Source: JAFGQJ01 sp964588525
Lineage (GTDB): Bacteria > Spirochaetota > Spirochaetia > SZUA-6 > DRHE01
DNA length: 36,189 bases
Assembly (NCBI GenBank): GCA_964588525.1
Contig: CAZPQC010000022.1
Location: forward strand, 1 to 36,189
Direction of reading: 5' to 3'
Shown: positions 25,167 to 32,746 of the stretch, one piece after another
Layout of the letters: every line of letters begins with the position of its first letter
How positions within the stretch are numbered: position 1 is the stretch's first letter
Translations under genes and position numbers: made by a program
The notes under the pieces: model-generated
What the model was told of the DNA's origin: nothing
Database searches by the model: none
Seen by the model: the letters and a program-made list of their open reading frames with translations, nothing else

Positions 25167-26420
25167 ATGAGGTTTTCCGGCTACCGCTGCAGCGTATGCG
25201 GGAGTGAATACGGCGAGTCCGAGGGGCTGTACCTCTGTCCGAAGGATCAGGGCTGCCTGGATATCGTTCTGGATTCGAAACGGATCCGCAAAACCGTCAA
25301 ACCATCTCAGCTGCTCGGGCCGGATCACGAGAGATCGCACTGGCGCTATCTGCCCCTGCTTCCGGTGGACGATCCCGGCGCCCAGGGCACTCCGCTGCGC
25401 AGCGTGGGTTGGACGCCGCTGTACAGCCTGCCGGCTCTGCGCGCCAGGCACGAGCTGAAAGCGTTCTGGCTCAAGGACGATGGCTCCAACCCTACCGCCT
25501 CCTTCAAGGACCGGGCCAGCTCCCTGGTTGCGGCCCGAGCGCGTGAGCTCGGTGCGCAGACCGTGGTGACCGCCTCAACGGGCAATGCCGGAGCAGCCCT
25601 GGCCGGAATGGCTGCCGCCCTGCAGCTGCGCGCCGTGGTTTTTGCTCCCGGCAGCGCGCCCCGGGCAAAACTCGCCCAGATGCTGGCCTATGGAGCCGAG
25701 GTGATATTGGTCGAAGGAAACTACGACCGGGCAACCGCACTGAGCCTGGAGGTATCTCAGGATCTGGGTTGGTACTGTCGCAACACCGGGTACAATCCCT
25801 TCACGGCGGAGGGAAAGAAAACGGCGGCGTTGGAGATTTGGGAGGCCGTGCGAGCGGGGTCGATAGCGATTCCGCAAGGGGTGCCCCTCTCCATCTTCGT
25901 CTCGGTTGGGGACGGTAACATCATCTCCGGGATACACAAGGGTTTTCGCGACCTGGAGGATCTCGGTTGGCTGGTCTTTCAGCCCCGTATCTTCGGCGTT
26001 CAGGCTGAAGGGTCGGCGGCTGTAGCTCGTGCATATCAGGCCGGTTGGGAACGGATCGAAGCGGTACGGGCGGCTACCTTGGCGGACAGCATCTGCGTAG
26101 ACATGCCCGCCGACGGTGTGCGAGCTTTACGGGCGGCACGTGAAACCGGTGGTGCTTACATCACGGTGAGCGACGAGCAGATCTTGCACGCTCTGGTTGA
26201 ATTGGGGCGGGTCGGGGTGTTCGCCGAACCGGCAGCAGCCGCCGCCTATGCCGGGTACCTGCAGGCCCTGGAGAGAGGCCAGATTGGCAGTGAAGAGCCG
26301 GTGCTGGTGCTTTCAACGGGCAGCGGGCTCAAGGATATCACCGCCGTGCAAAGGGTCGTGCCGGAAGTCCCTGTGATTGAACCAACCTTGCAGGCGGTGA
26401 AGCGACTGCTGAAACTGTAG
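25167..26420 (+). CDS. Threonine synthase-like PLP enzyme (fold type II)
   Basis: 417 residues. An N-terminal zinc-type knuckle (YRCSVCGSEY, with LCPKDQGC further on) precedes a fold-type II PLP domain. NPTASFKDRAS contains the Schiff-base lysine (K114), TASTGNAGAALAGMAAAL binds the phosphate, and VLSTGSGLKDITA ends the fold as in ThrC. The likeliest role is O-phosphohomoserine to threonine. However, no homoserine kinase or dehydrogenase gene is near, and the divergent ssnA operon lacks the fold-type II diaminopropionate ammonia-lyase (YgeX) usual there, so a lyase role is an open alternative. AGGAGCAGGAGC precedes ATG 25167. Predicted to be cytoplasmic. Confidence 0.85.
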   Translation: MRFSGYRCSVCGSEYGESEGLYLCPKDQGCLDIVLDSKRIRKTVKPSQLLGPDHERSHWRYLPLLPVDDPGAQGTPLRSVGWTPLYSLPALRARHELKAFWLKDDGSNPTASFKDRASSLVAARARELGAQTVVTASTGNAGAALAGMAAALQLRAVVFAPGSAPRAKLAQMLAYGAEVILVEGNYDRATALSLEVSQDLGWYCRNTGYNPFTAEGKKTAALEIWEAVRAGSIAIPQGVPLSIFVSVGDGNIISGIHKGFRDLEDLGWLVFQPRIFGVQAEGSAAVARAYQAGWERIEAVRAATLADSICVDMPADGVRALRAARETGGAYITVSDEQILHALVELGRVGVFAEPAAAAAYAGYLQALERGQIGSEEPVLVLSTGSGLKDITAVQRVVPEVPVIEPTLQAVKRLLKL

Positions 26421-26488
26421 AATCATGCGTGAATCCCCGTGCGAACGCGCTGAGAAACCGCCGGACTGCAGGGCAAGGAGGAGAGACT

Positions 26489-26884
26489 ATGGGCAGAGCT
26501 ATTAAACGGGAGGACAACTCCTTCATCAAAGCGTTGCTGAAACTCATTCCCAGCGAGATCATAGCCGTGTTCCTCTTTCTGCAGGGCGTGCTGCCGGATC
26601 GCCTGATCCCCCACCTGGTGATCAGCCTGCTGCTCATAGGGATTACGCCCCTGTACCTGTACACGGCCATGGGCGTTCGTTCGTGGAAACAACTGGTGGT
26701 TTCCACACTGTCCATGGTAGTCTGGATCTACGCGCTCGGTCAGGGTCCTGTACGCTTTCTCGAGGCCCCGATCTACGAACCCTGGTACGGGTCGGTTATC
26801 CTGGCGATCTGGACCCTCATCCCGCCGATGCTGCTGTACCGCGGCAAGAGTGAGCCCGAACTCACCGGTAGCGAGAAAGGGTAG
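26489..26884 (+). CDS. Small membrane protein of unknown function
   Basis: 131 residues, not recognised. About four hydrophobic segments: residues 17-35 (IPSEIIAVFLFLQGVLP), 42-58, 67-83 and 100-118, with short charged ends (MGRAIKREDN; GKSEPELTGSEKG). Both termini are probably cytoplasmic. AAGGAGGAGAG precedes ATG 26489, a strong ribosome-binding site. It is 68 bases after the threonine synthase-like gene and 35 bases before the HD-GYP gene, so probably co-transcribed with both. No motif suggests transport or catalysis. Confidence 0.7.
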   Translation: MGRAIKREDNSFIKALLKLIPSEIIAVFLFLQGVLPDRLIPHLVISLLLIGITPLYLYTAMGVRSWKQLVVSTLSMVVWIYALGQGPVRFLEAPIYEPWYGSVILAIWTLIPPMLLYRGKSEPELTGSEKG

Positions 26885-26919
26885 AAGAGCCGAAAATTCG
26901 AGTAGGAACAGATGCAATC

Positions 26920-28026
26920 GTGAACAGACCAGGACTCGAGGAGCTCAGGAGCATTCAATTTTTCTCTGAAATGTCTAACCGGGATCTGCGCATGGTCTCC
27001 CGCTTTGCGACGACACGGAAGCACAGCAAGGGTGAGATCATAATCCGGGAAGATACGGTCGCCGACACCTTCTACATCATTCGGACGGGCAAGGTGGCCA
27101 TCACCAAGAAATTGGAGGACGGGAAAGAGATGGTCCTGGACGTTCAATACGACGGTGAATTCTTCGGGGAAATGGCGCTTCTAGACCAGGGACCCCGTTC
27201 GGCGAGCGCCGTGGCCCTGGAGTCGACGGTGCTGCTGGAGATCTCCCGGCGGGATTTCGCCGTTCTGTTGAAAAAGGCCCCTCTATTAGCCTATGCCATG
27301 ATGCGGGAACAGAGCGCTCGGCTGCGGGGGACCGGGGCGCTTATGATCAGCGAGCTGCAGCGCAAGAACCGGGAGCTGAAACAGGCCTACCGGGAAACGG
27401 TGAACGCCGTGGTGAACACCCTGGAGGCCCGGGATCCCTATACCCGCGGGCACACGGAGCGGGTTACCAAGATTGCCATGAGCATCGCCACGAGCATCGC
27501 CGATGAGAAGGGGCTGGATGAGGAGGACTTGTTCACGATCGAGATCGGCGCCCTTCTTCACGATGTGGGGAAGATCGGCGTGCCCGATGCGATACTGCAG
27601 AAACCCGGACCCCTCGAGGTCGAAGAAACCAGGGAGATCCGGGAGCATCCTGCCATGGGCAAGCATATCCTCGGTAATATCGCCTATCTCGAGCAGGCCC
27701 TGACCTGCGTCCTGCACCACCACGAGCGCTTCGACGGCCAGGGGTATCCGGAGAAAATAGCCGGGGATAAGATCCCCCTCCCGGGCAGAATCATCTCGGT
27801 AGCCGATGCCTTCGACGCCATGACCAGCGATCGTCCCTACCGAAAGAAGATGAGCCACCGTCGTGCGTTTCGGGAAATCGAGAAAAATGCCGGCAAGCAG
27901 TTCGATCCGGAGATCGTGGCGGCCTTTGGGAAGCTCCTGAAGAGCGGAAAAATCCAGCAGGTACTGGCGGCTCTCGAAGCCAAGAGAAAAGATTCGGCTA
28001 CCGATTTCGCCGCCGGAATCGCCTGA
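26920..28026 (+). CDS. Cyclic-nucleotide-binding HD-GYP phosphodiesterase
   Basis: 368 residues. Residues about 8-130 form a cNMP-binding domain (GEFFGEMALLDQGPRSASA is the phosphate-binding cassette). A short helical linker (ELQRKNRELKQAYRE) joins an HD-GYP domain: HTERVTKIA, LLHDVGKIGVPD (H214, D215), LHHHERFDGQGYP (G275-Y276-P277) and ISVADAFDAMTSDRPYRK. The residues for metal binding and c-di-GMP hydrolysis are all present, so it should break down c-di-GMP (or a cGAMP-type dinucleotide) under control of a bound nucleotide. It starts with GTG. It is the last gene of the run from 24613 and is convergent with the DHH phosphoesterase gene (16-base gap). Confidence 0.9.
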   Translation: MNRPGLEELRSIQFFSEMSNRDLRMVSRFATTRKHSKGEIIIREDTVADTFYIIRTGKVAITKKLEDGKEMVLDVQYDGEFFGEMALLDQGPRSASAVALESTVLLEISRRDFAVLLKKAPLLAYAMMREQSARLRGTGALMISELQRKNRELKQAYRETVNAVVNTLEARDPYTRGHTERVTKIAMSIATSIADEKGLDEEDLFTIEIGALLHDVGKIGVPDAILQKPGPLEVEETREIREHPAMGKHILGNIAYLEQALTCVLHHHERFDGQGYPEKIAGDKIPLPGRIISVADAFDAMTSDRPYRKKMSHRRAFREIEKNAGKQFDPEIVAAFGKLLKSGKIQQVLAALEAKRKDSATDFAAGIA

Positions 28027-28042
28027 AAGGCCGCGCCTGGAC

Positions 28043-29203
28043 TCAGGTTTCGATCAAATCCTCGATTCCCTGAATCAGATCGGCTACGTAGTCCTCCAGA
28101 TCGTCGATTTCGGATTTGGGAATACGAAAGCCAATGGCTCCTTCGTGTCCGCCACCGTTGGATATCGAAAAGGCCTTCAGAACGGTACGCAGGTCGATCG
28201 CCTTGTACAGGTGGCTGCGTCGCAGACGAAACTGAATCAGGTCGGATTGGTCCGGCGAATCGGAGTAGCAGACCAATCCCAGCCACTTGCTCTCCTCCGC
28301 CAGGATATCCGCCACGCCTCGTGCTACCGAGACGATCGTGCTGTTGTCGAACTCCCCGCTCAAGTTGTCAATGTCCTGCTCCCCCAAAACGACGTAGCCT
28401 ATCTTACTTGAAAAGCGCTTGCGCTCGATGAAGTAGTTGAAGCACATCTCCTCGTTTCTCGACAGTCTTTGAATCTCCTGAAACACCTGCTGCATGTCGG
28501 AGAAGTTTGTCCGACGGGTTGTCTTTTGAGCGAGCATCTCGTTGAACATAGCGCTGAAGGCCCTGTAGTACTCCTTCTCCCGCTCGTTTTTCAGATACAT
28601 GCCCATCTTCGAATCCCCGATGATGCCTGTCAGGATGGCCAGGACGATATTTCGGGAGGCCAGATCAGTGATCTGAAAACGCTTGAGGAGTTCCTCATTG
28701 TCCTTGAGCCTGAGCAGGATCTGACCCACCAGCTCTCCGGAGGAGGAAGCCTCGGTGACCAGGCAGTAGTCGTTCTGGCCGAAATAGTCGCTGTCCGAAC
28801 CGATGTGATGATCGATCTCGATCTTCAGTGTGCCCTTGTCTTCGATTATTTCCTTGACTGGGGTATTGGCCTCGATCATGGATCGTTTTGCCGTATCGAG
28901 CAGAACCACCGTGTCGATCGGCGCGGGAAGGGTATCATCCTGATAGAGGATGGGGATCGAGTTGTAGGTGCAGATATTGAGCAGGTACTGGAAGTGTTCG
29001 TGTATTTGTTTTCCTAGATAGATGCAGATGTGCTTCGAGAACTTCGCCGCCAGGAGAGCAAAGGCGACCATGGACGCTATGCAGTCTTCATCCGGGGTTT
29101 TGTGCCCCAGCAGGAGGAAGTCCTGGCGGGTTACGATGGCATCGATGATGTTGTCAATGATGCGGTTTTTAGCTCGGTTGCTGGAGATCGCTGTTTTTCC
29201 CAT
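28043..29203 (-). CDS. DHH/DHHA1-family phosphoesterase
   Basis: 386 residues. LLGHKTPDEDCIASMVAF is motif I (His, Asp, Asp metal ligands, a variant of the common H-x-x-P-D-x-D), LLDTAKRS motif II, EIDHHIGSDS the DHH motif, TGIIGDSKMG motif IV, and SNGGGHEGAIGF the C-terminal DHHA1 glycine loop. Members act on nanoRNA, pAp, c-di-AMP or pApA with Mn. The substrate cannot be fixed from sequence; the neighbouring HD-GYP protein suggests signalling nucleotides but the two genes are on opposite strands. The spacer between domains (about 200-260) is rich in charged residues. AAGGG lies 4 bases before ATG 29203. Confidence 0.88.
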   Translation of the reverse strand: MGKTAISSNRAKNRIIDNIIDAIVTRQDFLLLGHKTPDEDCIASMVAFALLAAKFSKHICIYLGKQIHEHFQYLLNICTYNSIPILYQDDTLPAPIDTVVLLDTAKRSMIEANTPVKEIIEDKGTLKIEIDHHIGSDSDYFGQNDYCLVTEASSSGELVGQILLRLKDNEELLKRFQITDLASRNIVLAILTGIIGDSKMGMYLKNEREKEYYRAFSAMFNEMLAQKTTRRTNFSDMQQVFQEIQRLSRNEEMCFNYFIERKRFSSKIGYVVLGEQDIDNLSGEFDNSTIVSVARGVADILAEESKWLGLVCYSDSPDQSDLIQFRLRRSHLYKAIDLRTVLKAFSISNGGGHEGAIGFRIPKSEIDDLEDYVADLIQGIEDLIET

Positions 29204-29215
29204 ACCCTTGGGATA

Positions 29216-29243
29216 CTATTATCGCTTCTGGGCAATTTCGCAA
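29216..29243 (-). promoter_or_regulatory. Candidate promoter for DHH phosphoesterase gene
   Basis: Minus strand TTGCGA, 16 bases, TAATAG, 12 bases before the start codon, which would give a short leader. Nothing else is seen in the 121-base gap to the lipoprotein gene. Confidence 0.4.
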
Positions 29244-29324
29244 GACTACGGCTGGAAAAGTTTGACCGAATTCACGGAATTTTGACGGCCAGGTTTGCGC
29301 GAATCACGGAGCGGGAACGATCGG

Positions 29325-29801
29325 CTAGGGGCGGGGAAGCTCGGGACCGGTGAGCGTCATGGTTTCGACTGCGGCCGATCCATCCACGGTGTCGAGCAAC
29401 AGAACCTGTTCCTGGAAATCGAACCTGTAGTCCTTCCAGATGATCTTGGCGGTCACGGTTTCACCGCTTGTAAATGTTCCCGCGTTCTCGACCACGGTTA
29501 GCGTCGGATAGAAGTAACCGTCGGCGTAGCTGAAGGCGGCTGGAAGCTCCAGGATCCATGGGGTTGAAGCATCGACATCCTGGTTGGTGATGTTGACTGT
29601 GGTGGGACCGGGCGGAACGATCGGCGTTCCACCGGTATAGTCTATATCGACGGTAACCGCTGCGTTTGCCGTAACCTCGTATTTGACGATGTAGGTGAAC
29701 CGCCCGGCAACTGCGTCGATGTTACAGCCCAGCGTGGCGAGGGCCATCAGGGCGGCAAGCACGGCGGGGAGGATGGCTGTGCTTTTCTTCTGAGATCTCA
29801 T
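29325..29801 (-). CDS. Small predicted lipoprotein, function unknown
   Basis: 158 residues, not recognised. A positively charged start (MRSQKKS), a hydrophobic core and the lipobox LATLGC (C26) mark a lipoprotein. The mature part is rich in Thr, Val and aromatic residues with alternating strand-like segments (YIVKYEVTANAAVTVDIDY; FYPTLTVVENAGTFTSG), like an immunoglobulin-type beta-sandwich. Probably anchored to a membrane facing the periplasm or cell surface. It stands alone on the minus strand with its own strong candidate promoter. Confidence 0.75.
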   Translation of the reverse strand: MRSQKKSTAILPAVLAALMALATLGCNIDAVAGRFTYIVKYEVTANAAVTVDIDYTGGTPIVPPGPTTVNITNQDVDASTPWILELPAAFSYADGYFYPTLTVVENAGTFTSGETVTAKIIWKDYRFDFQEQVLLLDTVDGSAAVETMTLTGPELPRP

Positions 29802-29811
29802 GCTATTACTG

Positions 29812-29840
29812 AATTTATCGTAAATCTACCGGTTTTTCAA
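29812..29840 (-). promoter_or_regulatory. Strong candidate promoter for the lipoprotein gene
   Basis: Minus strand TTGAAA, 17 bases, TAAATT, about 11 bases before ATG 29801. Near-consensus in both boxes and spacing. The -35 lies in an imperfect CCGG...CCGG hairpin (29830-29848). Confidence 0.6.
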
Positions 29841-29874
29841 AACCCGGCAGCGACTTTTTATGGGGGGATGAGTT

Positions 29875-29950
29875 CCTGGCGACCATGGCGGTGCCAATGC
29901 TCTCGAATACTCGGCCTAAGAGGAAGCGGTGCCGCAAGCGGGCTGCCGCG
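29875..29950 (+). other. Possible degenerate 5S rRNA-like fragment
   Basis: CCTGGCGACCATGGCGG resembles the 5' end of 5S rRNA. About 30 bases later CGAATACTCGG recalls its conserved CGAACTCGG. The closing 3' arm is missing and about 10 bases are absent in between, so it is at most a decayed piece; chance similarity is quite possible. It lies in the gap before the PLP gene. Confidence 0.15.
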
Positions 29951-29955
29951 GAGGC

Positions 29956-29984
29956 TTGTGGAAAAGGGGAATTCGGTTTAACAA
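29956..29984 (+). promoter_or_regulatory. Candidate promoter for the PLP enzyme gene
   Basis: TTGTGG, 17 bases, TAACAA, 44 bases before ATG 30029. Good spacing, moderate -10. Confidence 0.45.
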
Positions 29985-30028
29985 TTACCGGGGGCGTCTT
30001 CGCCGATCGGAAAGAGAGGACTTAAGTA

Positions 30029-31489
30029 ATGATCGACCTGGGGATAGTTCACGAGAAACTGGAGCGCACCGTGGAGCGGGCCCGGGAGCGGAATATCATT
30101 ATACCGACCTTTGCTGAGATGAAGGATCCGAGTCTGATTCCGGAGGCGATAAATAAGGAGCTGAAAGGCATAGGTCTCTGGGATATCCACCCCCGCAATC
30201 TCTTTCGCATAACCTGGAAAAACGAACCCGTAGTCAAGGGCGGGGGGTTCGGATTCGTCAACTATATGGAGTTCTCCGAGTCTCTGACCGGCGTGCCGGC
30301 GCGGATCATCGCTCTGGTGGGGAAATGGTTTCCCACCGGGGCGCACAAGGTTGGGGCCGCCTTCGGCTGTCTGGTTCCGCGCCTGATTACCGGCCAGTTC
30401 GATCCGACCTCCCAGAAGGCGGTCTGGCCCTCTACCGGCAACTACTGCCGGGGCGGGGCCTACGACTCGACTCTGCTGGCCTGCGATTCGGTGGCCATCC
30501 TCCCCGAAGAGATGAGCCGGGAACGCTTCGAATGGCTGTCCAGGGTCGCCGGGGAGGTGATCGCGACCCCGGGAAGCGAATCCAACGTCAAAGAGATCTT
30601 CGACAAGTGCCGGGAGCTCAAGGCCTCCGGAGAGGATCTGGTCATCTTCAACCAGTTCGACGAGTTCGGCAACTACCTCTGGCACTACGATGTTACCGGA
30701 CACGCCATGGAAGAGGTGCTTGAGCGGGAGCTCGAAGATGGGCAGAGCTACCACGGGATGGCCATTGCCACGGGCTCGGCCGGCACGATCGGCTGCGGGG
30801 ACTACCTGAAATCACGCTACCCGGGAAGCCGGATCGCGGCCAGCGAAGCCCTTCAATGTCCGACCTTGTTGGAAAACGGCTTCGGCGCCCACAGGATCGA
30901 AGGAATCGGGGACAAGCATGTGCCGTGGATCCACAACCTGAAAAATACGGACATGATCATGGCCATCGACGACAATGCCGTGGTCAGCCTGGCCCGGCTG
31001 TTCAACGAGCGAGCGGGACGCAAACACCTGCTGCAGCGGGGCGTGCCTGGATCGTTGGTGGAAAATCTCGATCTTCTCGGATTCTCCAGTATCGGTAATC
31101 TGCTATCCGCGATCAAATACGCCAAGTACTACGAGCTGACCGGCGATGAGGTGATCCTGACCGTGCTTACCGATTCCATGGAGCTGTACGGAAGCCGGCT
31201 CAAAGAGATGCACACCAGCTTCGGGCCCTATGGGGAGGTGAATGCTGCGGCGGATTTCGCCCGCTACCTTGCGGGGGTGTGTACCGATAACCTGCGGGAG
31301 CTCACCTATTCGGATCGGCGGCGGGTTCACAACCTCAAGTACTTCACCTGGGTAGAACAGCAGGGAAAGACCTACGAACAGATCATGGATCAGTGGTATG
31401 AGCCCGATTATTGGCAAAAGATCCAGAAGCAGATCGATCCGATCGATGCCCTTATCGAAGAGTTCAATGACAAGGTAGGGCTTCTCTAG
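30029..31489 (+). CDS. PLP-dependent enzyme, tryptophan-synthase-beta superfamily (fold type II)
   Basis: 486 residues, longer than most of the fold. FPTGAHKVGAAFG holds the likely Schiff-base lysine (K107), WPSTGNYCRGGAYDS the phosphate loop region, and ATGSAGTIGCGDYLKSRYPG the glycine-rich cofactor loop. It matches a family usually annotated only as PLP-dependent protein beta subunit, common in anaerobes and of uncertain reaction; a cysteine/serine synthase- or ammonia-lyase-like beta-elimination is the family expectation. The long insert around LENGFGAHRIEGIGDKHVPW is characteristic. GAGAGGA precedes ATG 30029. It ends 36 bases before the MFS transporter gene, so co-transcription is likely and the transporter may carry its substrate or product. 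Confidence 0.85.
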   Translation: MIDLGIVHEKLERTVERARERNIIIPTFAEMKDPSLIPEAINKELKGIGLWDIHPRNLFRITWKNEPVVKGGGFGFVNYMEFSESLTGVPARIIALVGKWFPTGAHKVGAAFGCLVPRLITGQFDPTSQKAVWPSTGNYCRGGAYDSTLLACDSVAILPEEMSRERFEWLSRVAGEVIATPGSESNVKEIFDKCRELKASGEDLVIFNQFDEFGNYLWHYDVTGHAMEEVLERELEDGQSYHGMAIATGSAGTIGCGDYLKSRYPGSRIAASEALQCPTLLENGFGAHRIEGIGDKHVPWIHNLKNTDMIMAIDDNAVVSLARLFNERAGRKHLLQRGVPGSLVENLDLLGFSSIGNLLSAIKYAKYYELTGDEVILTVLTDSMELYGSRLKEMHTSFGPYGEVNAAADFARYLAGVCTDNLRELTYSDRRRVHNLKYFTWVEQQGKTYEQIMDQWYEPDYWQKIQKQIDPIDALIEEFNDKVGLL

Positions 31490-31525
31490 TTGTGAAAGAT
31501 TCTCATCTCGGATAGTCCCGCCAAG

Positions 31526-32746
31526 ATGAATCGTGAAAAAACACCGGGCGAGATAGGCCTCGCCTCTCTGATTCTGCCCCTCTACCTGCCCACATTGTGT
31601 ATCATGTTCGGGTACGGGATGATTGTTCCCGTGCTTCCCCTCTTTGCCCGTTCCCTGGCCGCGGGACTGGGCGTCACCGGTGTGATCGTCTCCATGCGCG
31701 GCGCAGGGTCCCTGCTGTTCGATCTGCCCGCCGGGGCGATCATCTCGCGGGTGGGCAGGCTGCCGGTCCTCTTGTTTTCCGCCGTGGCCGCCGCGTTGAC
31801 AGCTTTTGCCACGGGATTCGTGGGAAGGCTCGTACCCCTGGCGTTTTTAACTCTTGCCATGGGGGCGGTGAACGTATTGTGGATGCTCTCCGTTCAGACC
31901 CACATCCGTCAGAACCTGCCATCCCATCGGCGCGGTCGGGCCATGGCCTTCGTGGGAGGGACGGCACGGGTCGGCTGGGTGCTTGGACCGATAGCCGGCG
32001 GCTACATCGGCAAGATCTACGGTCTGCATTCCGTTTACTTCGGTCAGGCCCTGGTATGCTTGCTTGCGGTGATCTTTCTCTTGATCGGAGCCTCCCATTA
32101 CCGCCTGCGGAGCCGGGAGCGCAGAGGTGAGCCTTTCCAGGCTCCGGGCATTCCCTTCCTGCGAACGCTGCAGGGTAAGGGGCGGTCGTTTCTTATCGCC
32201 GGTCTGGTGGTGATCACGCTGCAGATGCTGCGTATCGGCCGGCAGACGCTTATTCCCCTGTGGGGCGAACGCATAGCGCTGGACGTGGCGGCAATCGGCT
32301 TGATCTTTGGCCTCTCCAGGGCCATTGAGCTGGTTCTGGTCTATCCAGCCGGTATCCTCATGGATCGCCTCGGCCGAAAGTGGTCGGCCGTTCCCTGCCT
32401 GCTCATCCAATCAGTCGGCCTGGCCCTGATTCCGCTCACCGGGGGTTTTTCCGGGTTGTTGCTGGTGAGCCTGCTGGCCGGAATCGGCAATGGTCTGGGC
32501 AGCGGAATTGTCCTGACCCTGGGTGCGGATCTTTCCCCCCGCGTATCCACCGGCGAGTTTCTGGGCATATGGCACCTGATGGGTGATATCGGGGCAACCT
32601 CAGGAGCTCTGCTGATCGGGGTGGTTGCTCAGGGTCTTGGCTTGCAAACGGCTCCCCTGTTGATCGCAGCTTTCGGATTGGCGGGGGCGTGGATCATGAT
32701 CTTTCGGGTCGCGGAGACGCTGGCCGGGAAGCACAGAGACACTTAG
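31526..32746 (+). CDS. Major facilitator superfamily transporter
   Basis: 406 residues with about 12 hydrophobic segments in two halves joined by a charged loop (YRLRSRERRGEPFQ, about 190-205). GAIISRVGRLPVLL and AGILMDRLGRKWSAV are the MFS motif-A loops after TM2 and TM8, and GWVLGPIAGGYIG is the motif-C-like segment in TM5 typical of H+ antiporters of the drug or metabolite export type. Substrate unknown. No clear ribosome-binding site precedes ATG 31526, so translation may depend on the upstream PLP gene. Its stop overlaps the convergent pyrD-pyrK stop by 4 bases (32743-32746). Confidence 0.85.
   Translation: MNREKTPGEIGLASLILPLYLPTLCIMFGYGMIVPVLPLFARSLAAGLGVTGVIVSMRGAGSLLFDLPAGAIISRVGRLPVLLFSAVAAALTAFATGFVGRLVPLAFLTLAMGAVNVLWMLSVQTHIRQNLPSHRRGRAMAFVGGTARVGWVLGPIAGGYIGKIYGLHSVYFGQALVCLLAVIFLLIGASHYRLRSRERRGEPFQAPGIPFLRTLQGKGRSFLIAGLVVITLQMLRIGRQTLIPLWGERIALDVAAIGLIFGLSRAIELVLVYPAGILMDRLGRKWSAVPCLLIQSVGLALIPLTGGFSGLLLVSLLAGIGNGLGSGIVLTLGADLSPRVSTGEFLGIWHLMGDIGATSGALLIGVVAQGLGLQTAPLLIAAFGLAGAWIMIFRVAETLAGKHRDT

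Noticed and set aside
28027..28042. CCTG/CAGG inverted repeat at the convergent HD-GYP/DHH junction as a terminator
   Set aside because: Only a 4-bp stem with no T-run of useful length on either strand.
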